A stretch of 64,000 bases of DNA from Lunatimonas salinarum (GTDB taxonomy: Bacteria > Bacteroidota > Bacteroidia > Cytophagales > Cyclobacteriaceae), in assembly GCF_017811155.1 (NCBI RefSeq), contig NZ_JACVCV010000012.1:1-64000 (forward strand), written 5' to 3'. Shown here one piece after another: positions 44,301-52,178 of this stretch. The notes below the pieces were generated by a model. The model did no database searches, was not told the DNA's origin, and saw only the letters and a program-made list of their open reading frames with translations. Within the stretch, counting starts at the first letter, position 1. Each line of letters starts with the position of its first letter. Made by a program: the position numbers and the translations under genes.

Positions 44301-44426
44301 CGGGTAAACCCCACCAGAGAAAACAGGAAACTATATCAATTGAATATCCGTACCGGCATTCTAGAAGTGGTTTATGAAGCACTGAAGGCCAATGGACTCT
44401 ATGAAAGTGGCCATAAAAAGCCTTAA
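41370..44426 (+). CDS. GH3 beta-N-acetylhexosaminidase fused to a serine beta-lactamase/transpeptidase-like domain
   Basis: This 1018-residue exported protein has an N-terminal hydrophobic segment cut near VLSQ; ATG 41397 or 41403 could also be the start. Residues about 55-400 are a GH3 domain of the NagZ type, with KHFPGHGDTNVDSH (the His-Asp acid/base) and the nucleophile Asp in VFTDALNMQG. A GH3 C-terminal sandwich follows to about 600. Residues about 610-1010 are a class C beta-lactamase-like domain with SITK (SxxK), YSDLSF (YxN-like) and GHSGFTGT. Proteins with this fusion are common in Bacteroidota and are thought to trim peptidoglycan: the GH3 part removes GlcNAc and the other may cut or bind D-Ala peptides. 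It overlaps the convergent response regulator gene by four bases. Confidence 0.92.
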   Translation: MERAVIYSLMSMFFPYFPFLKRLPKGCLTVVWLSWILAIEPIPVLSQTHPVPYLNLDPGLEGWVEETLQSMDLEERISQLIMIPVYSNKGPVHVDSVSNLVKRYKVGGMIFFQGGPVRQAHMINRFQRESKVPLMISIDGEWGLAMRLDSTLRFPYQMALGAIRDDSLIYEMGRQVAKHTRRAGLHVNFAPVVDINNNPANPVIGFRSFGEDKERVARKALAYMRGMQDEQVLASAKHFPGHGDTNVDSHYGLPVIHFSKQRLQELELYPFSQLMQAGLGSVMVAHMHIPVLDSTPNLASTLSPTVVTDLLKKEMNYEGLVFTDALNMQGVAKYYEPGVVDVKALLAGNDMLLNTMNVPATIREVKKALEAGQIAPEEIDARVRKVLRAKAWLGLSSWQPVEVTSLIDDLKTPSARHLSRELAASSLTLLKNDENILPLAGLGTYRTASLSMGVSHETAFQRGLARYQAMDHFYLPFEAGLADINRLIRDLSLYDRIIVGVHGISLRAGNDRFGITPEMNLILKQLNQDKEVVVSVFGNVYALNELVDLPNASAVVAAYQETEDTQDLVSQMIFGGIGANGTLPVRVSAVFPLGAGLELSGGSRVAYGLPESIGVPSDQLAGIDSLVHLAIREGATPGAQVLVAKEGKVFFHRAYGHHGFDSLQKVSLDDLYDLASITKISTALAAFMHLKGEGKFDENRQLGEYLPMAKGSNKETLVYKDILTHQSGLTAWISFWQETQRKNGKFKWYTFKQDSSGRFPMKVANHLYIHRKYTDKIYRKIMDSGIKPDQGYVYSDLSFILAPKVVEHISKTDFVSYIRQNIYNPLGAQGLTFNPYERFPLSQVVPTEYDSLFRRQQLHGTVHDEGAAMLGGISGHAGLFGSANELSKLMHLYLYDGVYGGETLIQNGVVHRFSACVYCEQGINYRALGFDRPNRPGDPNGNAAPSAPATSFGHSGFTGTYTWIDLENDLVYIFLSNRVNPTRENRKLYQLNIRTGILEVVYEALKANGLYESGHKKP

Positions 44427-44821
44427 GAGTTTTCTATTTGTTCTTTTAATTCCTTGACCTTTTCGAGTGTCAGTGGCTTGAAAATGTAGCCATTTACAAA
44501 TTCATACCCATTTGCTCGGTCTATTTCTTCTTGGTTAATAGAGGAGGATACTACGTAGATCCTTACGTCCCTTTTTAGGTTGCGTTTTTCGTATTCTTCT
44601 AAAAATTTCCAGCCATTCATGATAGGCATGTTGATGTCCACTAATAACACATCGGGGAAATTTTCGGACAGAGATATATCTGTGAGTGCGTCAATGGCTT
44701 CCTGTCCGTTCTTATAAAAAAGGCAGTTTTCGGAAAATTGGGTGAATTCAAATAGTTTTTTGATTCCGAAGTTATACAGGGGATCATCATCAATCACACA
44801 GGCTACTTTGATTCTTGACAT
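44423..44821 (-). CDS. Single-domain response regulator
   Basis: From ATG 44821 this is a 132-residue receiver domain with no output domain. The acidic pocket is in CVIDDDPLYN, the phosphorylated Asp in VLLVDINMP, the switch Ser in VVSSS and the conserved Lys in IFKPL. An upstream extension to 44944 keeps the frame open but reads as non-coding. Receivers of this Rcp1-like group relay phosphate from a hybrid or partner histidine kinase; none is encoded nearby. The 3' end overlaps the stop of the GH3-beta-lactamase gene by four bases on the opposite strand, so the two mRNAs are convergent without a visible terminator between them. Confidence 0.9.
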   Translation of the reverse strand: MSRIKVACVIDDDPLYNFGIKKLFEFTQFSENCLFYKNGQEAIDALTDISLSENFPDVLLVDINMPIMNGWKFLEEYEKRNLKRDVRIYVVSSSINQEEIDRANGYEFVNGYIFKPLTLEKVKELKEQIENS

Positions 44822-45109
44822 AAAAATTACGACGTTGGTTGCTACAAATATGTAACTGGAAGGTTGTTTTAAGAAATGTCGATAAAATGGATGTGTTTTT
44901 TCGAAATTTTCATGAAAAGTATAAAAAAAAACGATAGCAATCAATGAAAAACGTCAAATGCGGTGTGGCATAAATCGTGATTTTTTTTAAGTCCAAAAAC
45001 CTAACCTGCCAATGTTACTGCCATGCAAGCAATTAAATGCGGAAGATAACTGTAGGATTGGTAAAATTTGGTTAATTTCCCACTTGAATCAATCTATAAA
45101 TCAAAAACA

Positions 45110-45544
45110 ATGAAAAAGATTTGCGTCCCAATTTTCAGTAGCTTTTGTTTGGTTGCATTGTTTTGGGCATGTAGCCCTGCCAGTGACGGCAAAATCGAGG
45201 TGGAAGATGAAACTAAAACACAAGAACTAACTATGGAAAAGCCCTTACTAAGGCACGTGGTGTTATTTAAATTCAAAGATGAATCCTCTGCGGAAGATAT
45301 CAAAAAAGTTGAAGATGCTTTCATTGCCCTAAAGGATGAAATCAGCCTTATCAAGGATTTTGAATGGGGCACGAACAATAGCCCCGAAGGATTGAACAAA
45401 GGATTAACCCACTGTTTCTTTGTATCGTTTGAAACAGAAAAGGATCGTGACGATTACTTACCTCATCCGGCGCACAAGGCTTTTGTCGAGGTTCTTATGC
45501 CGCATTTGGACGATGTGACCGTAGTTGATTATTGGGCAAAATAA
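45110..45544 (+). CDS. Dabb-domain (stress-responsive alpha/beta barrel) lipoprotein
   Basis: From ATG 45110 the protein has 144 residues; an upstream TTG would add 14 more before the signal. It has lipobox LFWAC, then a short acidic linker, then a Dabb domain from about residue 45. The domain shows LRHVVLFKFKDESS at its start and ends in HPAHKAFVEV and VTVVDYW, the usual last strands of this dimeric ferredoxin-like barrel. Such domains occur in plant stress proteins and in small bacterial lipoproteins. The ligand and role are not known. It stands alone with its own terminator. The domain call is firm; the function is open. Confidence 0.85.
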   Translation: MKKICVPIFSSFCLVALFWACSPASDGKIEVEDETKTQELTMEKPLLRHVVLFKFKDESSAEDIKKVEDAFIALKDEISLIKDFEWGTNNSPEGLNKGLTHCFFVSFETEKDRDDYLPHPAHKAFVEVLMPHLDDVTVVDYWAK

Positions 45545-45580
45545 AAAGAGTGCGGTGTTTTATCACCGCACTCTTTTTAT
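45544..45580. terminator. Bidirectional intrinsic terminator
   Basis: AAAAAGAGTGCGGTG pairs perfectly with CACCGCACTCTTTTT around a six-base loop. It lies between the convergent Dabb gene (+) and the efflux channel gene (-), overlapping the former's last base. Confidence 0.92.
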
Positions 45581-45633
45581 TTTTCTACAATTACGTGTTA
45601 AATCACGCCAATTTTTTAGTTGTTCATCTAAGC

Positions 45634-47076
45634 TTATTGCCATCCACCTCCCAATGCACGATACAGCTGGCTATAGTTTTGAAGCTTGTCTACCTGAAGC
45701 TGCACATAGGCAAGTTCAGATTCGAGTGAACGGGTTTGGGAGTTGATCACATCAAGGTAATCCGCGTAGCCTATTCGAAACATGGTGGTAGCGTTATCAA
45801 TCGACCTTTTTTGGATAGCAACCTCCTCAGACTTTAAAGTTACCTGTTCGGTAAGGAATTGGTAGTCGTTGACTAAGCGGAGGATCTCCAAGTAGCTGAC
45901 CAACGCAGTTTGTTCATAATCTAGGAGTGCAATCCGTTGATCGGCCTTTGCGGTCTGATAAAAAGCCTGTATCCTACTTCGATTAAAGATGGGAGCGACA
46001 AGTCCGCCTCCTAGCTGATATACTCCGGACGCTGGCGTTTGAAACAGCCGGCCAAATTCGAATGCGTTGAATCCCACAAGTCCAGCCAGATTGAACGAGG
46101 GAAAAAAGGCTGTACGAGCTATGCTAACTTGTAAGTTTTGTGCCTCCAAGTTCCGTTCCGCGGCCCTAACATCTGGTCGCAACCGCAGTAAATCGGATGG
46201 AATACCTATATTTAGCACTTCGGGCACGTGATCCGTTTGGGAAAAATATTGGACGTTTATGTTGTCATCGGTTGTAGCGGTGAGTTGCATCAGGGTCAAT
46301 TTTGCCTGCTGCAGAAGCTTTCTTTTGTCTAGCAATACGCCTCTTGAATTCAGCAAAAGTGCCTCAAACTGATCGAGTGATAGCTGACTGTCCTGGCCAG
46401 TTTCTTTTAGGCTCTTGCCCAATTCAAATTGGTTGATCTGAATGGAAATATTTTCCTCCAGAATCCTGATCTCCTCCGAAAGGCCAACAGCGAGGTAATA
46501 GGCTTCGGCGATCGACGCGATCAGGTTAGTCTTGGCCAAGGCATACATTTCCTCCGATTCCAGAAAGCGAGCTGCAGCCTGCCTTTTTTGCATGGCCAGC
46601 TTGCCCCAGATGTCAATTTCCCAATTAAAATCCAGCCCTAAGGTAAAATCTCTATAAGGATCCGGTATTTGCTTATCCTCCGGTACGGTAGGGGATAGGT
46701 TGGAGTCGGCATTTCCCACCCCATCCATGGTATATTCTCCAAACCGCGTCACCCCGGCACCGGCAAATGCGTTCAATTCAGGCAACTGCCCCAGTTTTGC
46801 CTGCCGAAGGCTTGCTTGGGCCCTTTGAATGGCATAAAAGGTTTTTAGGACATCTTGGTTATTTGAAAGTCCCTCTTGAATCAATCTTTGCAGTTGTTGA
46901 TCTTTAAAGAATTCCCGCCAATGTACCAGCCCCCAGTTTGAGGTATCTGAACCCACATTGGCACCAAATCCATCAGGAAGTGAGGACTGAGTCAAGGGTT
47001 CTCTGCTTGGGGCACACCCGATCAACAGGGGAATTATCACAACGAAGCTATATATAGAATATTTGAAGAGTTTCAT
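45634..47076 (-). CDS. Outer membrane efflux channel (TolC/OprM-type lipoprotein)
   Basis: From ATG 47076 this is a 480-residue outer membrane factor (a TTG 15 bases upstream is less likely). It has a lipobox LLIGC. Two repeated TolC-type halves follow, with the NodT/OprM hallmarks NWGLVHWREFF near the start, DFNWEIDIWGKL, and LLRLRPDVRAAERNLEAQN in the middle. It forms the trimeric outer membrane duct of a tripartite pump. It is the third gene of the operon adaptor-pump-channel and is parted from the pump gene by a strong hairpin (47092-47118). A bidirectional terminator follows. The drugs or solutes exported cannot be deduced. Confidence 0.93.
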   Translation of the reverse strand: MKLFKYSIYSFVVIIPLLIGCAPSREPLTQSSLPDGFGANVGSDTSNWGLVHWREFFKDQQLQRLIQEGLSNNQDVLKTFYAIQRAQASLRQAKLGQLPELNAFAGAGVTRFGEYTMDGVGNADSNLSPTVPEDKQIPDPYRDFTLGLDFNWEIDIWGKLAMQKRQAAARFLESEEMYALAKTNLIASIAEAYYLAVGLSEEIRILEENISIQINQFELGKSLKETGQDSQLSLDQFEALLLNSRGVLLDKRKLLQQAKLTLMQLTATTDDNINVQYFSQTDHVPEVLNIGIPSDLLRLRPDVRAAERNLEAQNLQVSIARTAFFPSFNLAGLVGFNAFEFGRLFQTPASGVYQLGGGLVAPIFNRSRIQAFYQTAKADQRIALLDYEQTALVSYLEILRLVNDYQFLTEQVTLKSEEVAIQKRSIDNATTMFRIGYADYLDVINSQTRSLESELAYVQLQVDKLQNYSQLYRALGGGWQ

Positions 47077-47091
47077 TTTTTCAGAGTTCAA

Positions 47092-47118
47092 AGCGGAGAA
47101 GGCAAGGCCTTCTCCGCT
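47092..47118 (-). other. Perfect hairpin between pump and channel genes
   Basis: AGCGGAGAAGG and CCTTCTCCGCT form an 11-bp perfect stem around a five-base loop. It sits in the 52-base gap between the RND pump stop and the channel gene start. With no T-run on the minus strand it is not a full terminator. It could lower expression of the channel relative to the pump or protect the pump mRNA end. Confidence 0.6.
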
Positions 47119-47128
47119 ATGGCTGGTA

Positions 47129-50100
47129 TCAGATGTTTTTTAATTCAGCAACAAGTTTTTCAGAAGGCTTTTCTTCCTTCGATTTTTTCAGTGCGGTAGC
47201 CCAAGACTCGAAAACATAATACAGTCCAGGAATGAGCACAATACCCACGAGGGTTCCGATAAGCATGCCTCCTGCAGCAGCTGTTCCGATGGTTCGGTTA
47301 CCGATTGCCCCTGCACCGGAAGCGATGGTTAACGGAATAAGCCCGCTGATAAACGCGAACGAAGTCATCAGAATGGGTCTAAGTCTTTCTACTGCACCAT
47401 TGACTGCGGACGCCAAAATCCCCATCCCTTTTTGGCGGGATTGAACCGCAATTTCAATGATAAGGATGGCATTTTTGCCGAGTAGACCAATCAACATGAT
47501 GAGCGATACCTGCGCATAAATATTATTTTCCAGTCCGGTTAATTTCAATAGGAGGAAAGATCCAAATACCCCGGCAGGCAGGGAAAGAATTACAGGAAAA
47601 GGCAACAGGTAACTTTCATATTGCGCAGCCAACAGCAGGTACACGAATACCAAACAAATTAGGAAAATATAGATGGCCTGATTGCCAGAGTCAATCTGCT
47701 CCCTCGTAATTCCAGACCAGTCGATGTCAAATCCTCGGGGTAAGACTGACAAGGCAGTTTCTTCTACCGCTTTGATGGCATCTCCACTAGAATATCCCTC
47801 TGCGGCATCTCCGTTGATCATGGCAGAAAGGAACATGTTATACCTTCCGATCTGCTCTGGTCCGTATACTCGTTCCATGGTTACAAAGTTGGAATACGGC
47901 ACCATCTCGCCCTGATTGTTTTTGGTATACATCCGCAACAATGACTCGGGATTGGTTCGGTATTCGGGTAATGCTTGAATCATTACCTTGTACATTTGCC
48001 CGTATCGGATAAAATTGGAGGAATAAAAACTACCAATATAGCTTTGGAGTACATCCATGGCCTCATCCACCGATACGCCCAGTTTAGCAGCTTTATCGTG
48101 GTCTACCCGCAAGAGATACTGGGGGAAACTAGGATCAAAGTTGGTGAAGACTTCTTTAAGCTCGGGCCTTTCATTCAGTTGTTCCAAAAAGCCGGAAATG
48201 GTTTCTGCCGTGCGGTCTAAAGATCCACCGGTTTTATCCTGTAGTCTCAGCTCAAACCCTGAGGCATTTCCAAATCCGGGCACCGGAGGGGGGGAGAAAA
48301 ACTGAATTTCGGCTCCGGTAATATGAGAGGTACGATCTTGGTATTTAGTGATCAATTCATTGACATTTTGATCTCTTTCTCCCCAACCTACCAAATTTAT
48401 CATCCCCATGCCAAAGGAAGCACCGGCGGTTTCCGTTAAGAGACTGAATCCAGCTAGGGTAGATATGGTTTCTACTTCGTCAAAGGGTAAGAGCGCCGCC
48501 TGAATATCGTCCATGATTTGCTGGGTACGTTCCACCGTGGATCCCGGAGGAGTGGTCACCGCAACGTAGACCATGCCCTGATCTTCATTTGGGATAAAAC
48601 CAGTAGGAAGAATGCTGGCTGCTCCAAATGTTAATAGGAAGAATAGAACCAATATGCCGAAGGTGACCGACTTCCTGCCTGCAGTACCTCCTATTAGCTT
48701 GCCGTACTGGCTCGAAAAGCGATCGTACCGCACATTGAAACCGGTAAAAAAGCGGCTTAGCAATCCTTTCTTGTCCTCATGGTGAACCGGCTTCAACAGA
48801 AGGCTACAGAGGGCTGGAGACAACGTAAGTGCATTGATACCTGAGATGACAATGGCTATCGCAAGGGTAAGCGAAAACTGTCTATAGAATATGCCTACCG
48901 GCCCTGTCATAAATCCCGCCGGAACGAACACCGCCGACATGACTAGCGTAATCGCGATAATAGCCCCACCAATTTCCTTCATGGCGGCAAAGGTGGCGTC
49001 TTTTGCATTGAGACCATCCTTATGCATCTTCACGTGCACAGCTTCTACCACCACAATGGCATTATCTACCACAATTCCGATCGCCAATACCATGGCAAAC
49101 AGTGTCAGCAGGTTGAGCGAAAAGCCGAATAGGTTCATAAAAAAGAAGGTACCTACCAACGATACCGGAACCGCTATTGCGGGAATCAACGTAGATCTAA
49201 AGTCCTGAAGGAAGATAAACACCACAATCGACACCAACAAGAACGCCTCTATCAAGGTTTTTACCACTTCGTAGATAGAAGCATCCAAGAATCGGGAAAC
49301 ATCGTAGGAAACGTTGTATTCCATTCCAGGAGGGAAGGAGGATTCCTCCAGTTCAGCCATTTTATCCTTGATATTTTGGATGACATCCCGCGCATTGGAC
49401 CCCGGGCGCTGTTTAATCATGATCGAGGCAGAAGGGCGCCCATCTGTAGTGGAAACCATGCTGTACTCTTGGGATCCGAATTCCACTTCCGCCACATCTC
49501 TCAATTTGAGAAGAGATCCGTCCGGAAGCGCCTTTAGCGTGATGTTTTCGTATTCTTCTTCGGTATTGAATTTACCAGTATACTTCAATACATATTGCAG
49601 GGCCTGTGGTTCGCGATCGGAACTGATTCCGGATTTACCCGGAGCCGCTTCGACGTTTTGGGCTCTAATCGCCTCGTTTACATCCAAAGGAGTCAATCCG
49701 TAGGATACCAGTCGATCAGGCTTGAGCCAAATGCGCATGGAATAATCCCTGAATCCCATGATTTGGGCAAATCCCACCCCGTCGATTCGCTTAAGCTCCG
49801 GCAGAATGTTGATGTCCGCAAAATTGTACACGAACCGTTCATCCTGTGTAGTGTCCGTGGTCATCAGATTCAAATAGAGAAGCATGGAGTTTACTTCCTT
49901 TTCTGTCTGTACACCGGCACGGATTACCTCTTCCGGAAGTTCATCCAACACCGTGGAAACGCGGTTCTGAACGTTTACCGCCGCCTGATCGGGATCCGTA
50001 CCTACTTGAAAATATACCGTGATTAGCGATACACCGTCGTTGGTGTTGACCGAGGTCATGTACGTCATGTTAGGTACCCCATTGATAGCCCGCTCAATGG

Positions 50101-50290
50101 GGGTAGCGACAGCCTTTGTCAATACATCCGCATTTGCTCCGGTATACCTAGCCGTAACGGTCACCGATGGAGGTACAATCTCGGGAAATTGGGTGACGGG
50201 AAGTGAAATCAAGGCTAGCAACCCCAATAGAGTAATCAAAACAGAGATTACCGTAGACAGGATAGGCCTCTTGATAAATATGTCGAACAT
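47129..50290 (-). CDS. RND multidrug efflux permease (HAE1 family)
   Basis: This 1053-residue inner membrane pump has the full AcrB build: a first helix with RPILSTVISVLITLLG, two large periplasmic loops, and 12 helices. In helix 4 the proton-relay pair reads VDNAIVVVEA, with Asn in place of the second Asp of AcrB (Asp408). The helix 10 Lys is present in GLLGKNAILIIE. The DN form may be a lineage feature, but proton coupling must use a modified relay. The pump is driven by proton entry and works with the adaptor encoded 24 bases upstream and the channel downstream. No TetR- or AraC-type regulator is next to the operon. Confidence 0.95.
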   Translation of the reverse strand: MFDIFIKRPILSTVISVLITLLGLLALISLPVTQFPEIVPPSVTVTARYTGANADVLTKAVATPIERAINGVPNMTYMTSVNTNDGVSLITVYFQVGTDPDQAAVNVQNRVSTVLDELPEEVIRAGVQTEKEVNSMLLYLNLMTTDTTQDERFVYNFADINILPELKRIDGVGFAQIMGFRDYSMRIWLKPDRLVSYGLTPLDVNEAIRAQNVEAAPGKSGISSDREPQALQYVLKYTGKFNTEEEYENITLKALPDGSLLKLRDVAEVEFGSQEYSMVSTTDGRPSASIMIKQRPGSNARDVIQNIKDKMAELEESSFPPGMEYNVSYDVSRFLDASIYEVVKTLIEAFLLVSIVVFIFLQDFRSTLIPAIAVPVSLVGTFFFMNLFGFSLNLLTLFAMVLAIGIVVDNAIVVVEAVHVKMHKDGLNAKDATFAAMKEIGGAIIAITLVMSAVFVPAGFMTGPVGIFYRQFSLTLAIAIVISGINALTLSPALCSLLLKPVHHEDKKGLLSRFFTGFNVRYDRFSSQYGKLIGGTAGRKSVTFGILVLFFLLTFGAASILPTGFIPNEDQGMVYVAVTTPPGSTVERTQQIMDDIQAALLPFDEVETISTLAGFSLLTETAGASFGMGMINLVGWGERDQNVNELITKYQDRTSHITGAEIQFFSPPPVPGFGNASGFELRLQDKTGGSLDRTAETISGFLEQLNERPELKEVFTNFDPSFPQYLLRVDHDKAAKLGVSVDEAMDVLQSYIGSFYSSNFIRYGQMYKVMIQALPEYRTNPESLLRMYTKNNQGEMVPYSNFVTMERVYGPEQIGRYNMFLSAMINGDAAEGYSSGDAIKAVEETALSVLPRGFDIDWSGITREQIDSGNQAIYIFLICLVFVYLLLAAQYESYLLPFPVILSLPAGVFGSFLLLKLTGLENNIYAQVSLIMLIGLLGKNAILIIEIAVQSRQKGMGILASAVNGAVERLRPILMTSFAFISGLIPLTIASGAGAIGNRTIGTAAAGGMLIGTLVGIVLIPGLYYVFESWATALKKSKEEKPSEKLVAELKNI

Positions 50291-50314
50291 GTTACTTTTT
50301 TCTTTTTGACGAAA

Positions 50315-51562
50315 TTACAATGACGCTTGGGCAATGGTCTCCAATGATTCATACACATCGGTAGGATCAGTCGCTTGGGGGCTTACGGCAACACCGTCTT
50401 TAAGAAGTTGTATACCCTCCAGAATGATCTTGTCTCCCTCGTTGAAATCGTCTGCGATGTAAAAAAGGCCGTACCTGCCCTTAGGCCTAAAGCTTCTAAT
50501 TTGGGCATTATTGTTTTCGTCTACCAGGTATATGTAGGTGTAGTCCTGTATTTCAAAGGTTGCTTTTTGAGGAATCAAAAAGATATTTTCCAATGGCCTC
50601 GTCATCTGCACTTTCCCGCTAGCCCCGTGTTTGAGCAAGCCATCGGGATTAGGGAAGCGCACCCTTAATGCAATTGAACCGGTACCCTTTTCAAAATCGG
50701 CTTCCATGGTCTCCAATTCACCAGTATGCTGATAGATTTGGCCATCTGAAAGGATCAGGGAAATCTCTTCCTTTTCCATTTCCAACGCTTCTTCAAGGGC
50801 ATTTTTTAGGCCTTCGGTAGATTCTTTTTTAAAGTTTTCTCTATCGATATGCCCTCTCATGTACTCCAGGTACTCATTCTCAGTGATCTTGTAATAGGCG
50901 AATATTTCGTCGATATCGGTAATATTTGTGAGAAGATCACCACTGTTGACCAAGCTACCGGTCTTGTAGGGTATCCTATCTACCATGCCGTCAAAGGGAG
51001 CCCGAATGGTGGTGTAAGAAAGCCCTAAGCGGGCATTTTTAAGCATGGCTTCGGATTCCATGATGGCAGACCGAGCCATGTCCAACCGCGATTGAGCCAG
51101 TTCCAATTCAGATGAGGAAAAGATATTCTTATCTACTAATATTTTCAGGCGTTCTACCTCCAGTGAGGCTCCTTTTTCCTCCGCTTTTGCTTGCATCAGT
51201 TTGGCTGTAGCCGAGTTGACCAGTTCGTTGTATTCCGTGGAAGTCAGCTGGAACAAAGGCTGATCTTTTTTTACAATTTGCCCCTCATCCACGTGTATTT
51301 TTTCTATAAAGCCTTCGATTTTTGACCGAACCTCCACAAACTGTCTTGCTTGAATATCCGCCACATAGGTTTGAGGTATTTCAATAGTCATCTGATCCAG
51401 CGAAAGCACCGGAATTTCCAATAACTTGTCCGCTTTATTGTCTTTGCCGTTGCCAGGACTGCAAGACGCGGTGAACAAAACAAGTACAATACCTAGGCCT
51501 GAAAGGACAGGTAAAAACCGTGTAGAAGCAAATGCTTCGGAGAAGGAAAAGGATCTTTCCAT
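50315..51562 (-). CDS. RND efflux adaptor (membrane fusion protein, AcrA-like)
   Basis: This 415-residue lipoprotein (lipobox LFTASC, Cys34) links the pump to the outer membrane channel. A lipoyl-like half is seen in VRSKIEGFIEKIHVDEGQIV and its return strand ARLGLSYTTIRAPFDGMVD. Between them lies a coiled-coil hairpin (about residues 110-180). The beta-barrel and membrane-proximal domains follow. It is the first gene of the operon and starts 24 bases before the pump gene. A point of interest is the extra charged, Glu-rich stretch near GLKNALEEALEMEKEE (about residues 250-265), which lengthens the barrel domain compared with AcrA. The promoter should lie in the 150 bases upstream of 51562. 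Confidence 0.93.
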   Translation of the reverse strand: MERSFSFSEAFASTRFLPVLSGLGIVLVLFTASCSPGNGKDNKADKLLEIPVLSLDQMTIEIPQTYVADIQARQFVEVRSKIEGFIEKIHVDEGQIVKKDQPLFQLTSTEYNELVNSATAKLMQAKAEEKGASLEVERLKILVDKNIFSSSELELAQSRLDMARSAIMESEAMLKNARLGLSYTTIRAPFDGMVDRIPYKTGSLVNSGDLLTNITDIDEIFAYYKITENEYLEYMRGHIDRENFKKESTEGLKNALEEALEMEKEEISLILSDGQIYQHTGELETMEADFEKGTGSIALRVRFPNPDGLLKHGASGKVQMTRPLENIFLIPQKATFEIQDYTYIYLVDENNNAQIRSFRPKGRYGLFYIADDFNEGDKIILEGIQLLKDGVAVSPQATDPTDVYESLETIAQASL

Positions 51563-51714
51563 GGATAGTGTAAATAAGAAGTTATTAGTTTATAAAAACA
51601 AGTAATGACGCATTGCCAAAAGCAAAATTTCACTTTTAAGAGAATGTTACCTTGGGTTGCTTGATTCAGGAGGGTACCTGATTCGGAATAAAAGGAGAAT
51701 TTAGAGAAAAAAAA

Positions 51715-52074
51715 TCAGGGGGCGTTTTTGCAGATAACCACCTCGACTAGGTGGGAAAGAAACGGGTGTAATAGTGTATAACTTAGTTGGTTTAGTTGCG
51801 CTTCTGATAACGGAAACGTGATTTTCTTGCTAAAATCGATGGTAAATGGCGAAACGTCTGCTATCCGTTGTAAGCTGGAATAACTGACGGTATTGTTTCG
51901 GATGAGTGAAGTTGGGAAATCGACGTAGTCGTAATCTACCGCCGCTATTTGAGTATCTTGATATACGATTTCGTGATCCCACTCCTCTCCATCAGCAATA
52001 GACAGGCACACCAAAAATATGGCCAAAAAATTGGTTAGAACATTTTTTAATAAAAACTGCAAGAAACGCTTCAT
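51715..52074 (-). CDS. Small exported protein of unknown function
   Basis: From ATG 52074 this encodes 119 residues. The first 27 form a signal peptide with a hydrophobic core (NFLAIFLVCLSIA). The mature part has no motif that I know; it contains the strands EIVYQDTQIAAVDYDYVDFP and ends with a hydrophobic C-terminus and one Cys. An upstream TTG at 52086 is less likely. It lies alone between the efflux operon and the symporter gene, all on the minus strand, with 104 bases to the symporter stop. It is a lineage-specific hypothetical protein. Confidence 0.6.
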   Translation of the reverse strand: MKRFLQFLLKNVLTNFLAIFLVCLSIADGEEWDHEIVYQDTQIAAVDYDYVDFPTSLIRNNTVSYSSLQRIADVSPFTIDFSKKITFPLSEAQLNQLSYTLLHPFLSHLVEVVICKNAP

Positions 52075-52178
52075 AATATTAATCAAAACGCAAAATTAAT
52101 GAGTTTAAATTGAATGCGTATGTTTTTATGATAAATAGTTTTTTGTTGGATAAAGTTTCCAAAAAAAGAAAAAAAAAA

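Noticed and set aside
49595-50026. Long plus-strand frame inside the RND pump gene
   Set aside because: It lies antisense to a conserved gene and its sequence resembles no protein family.
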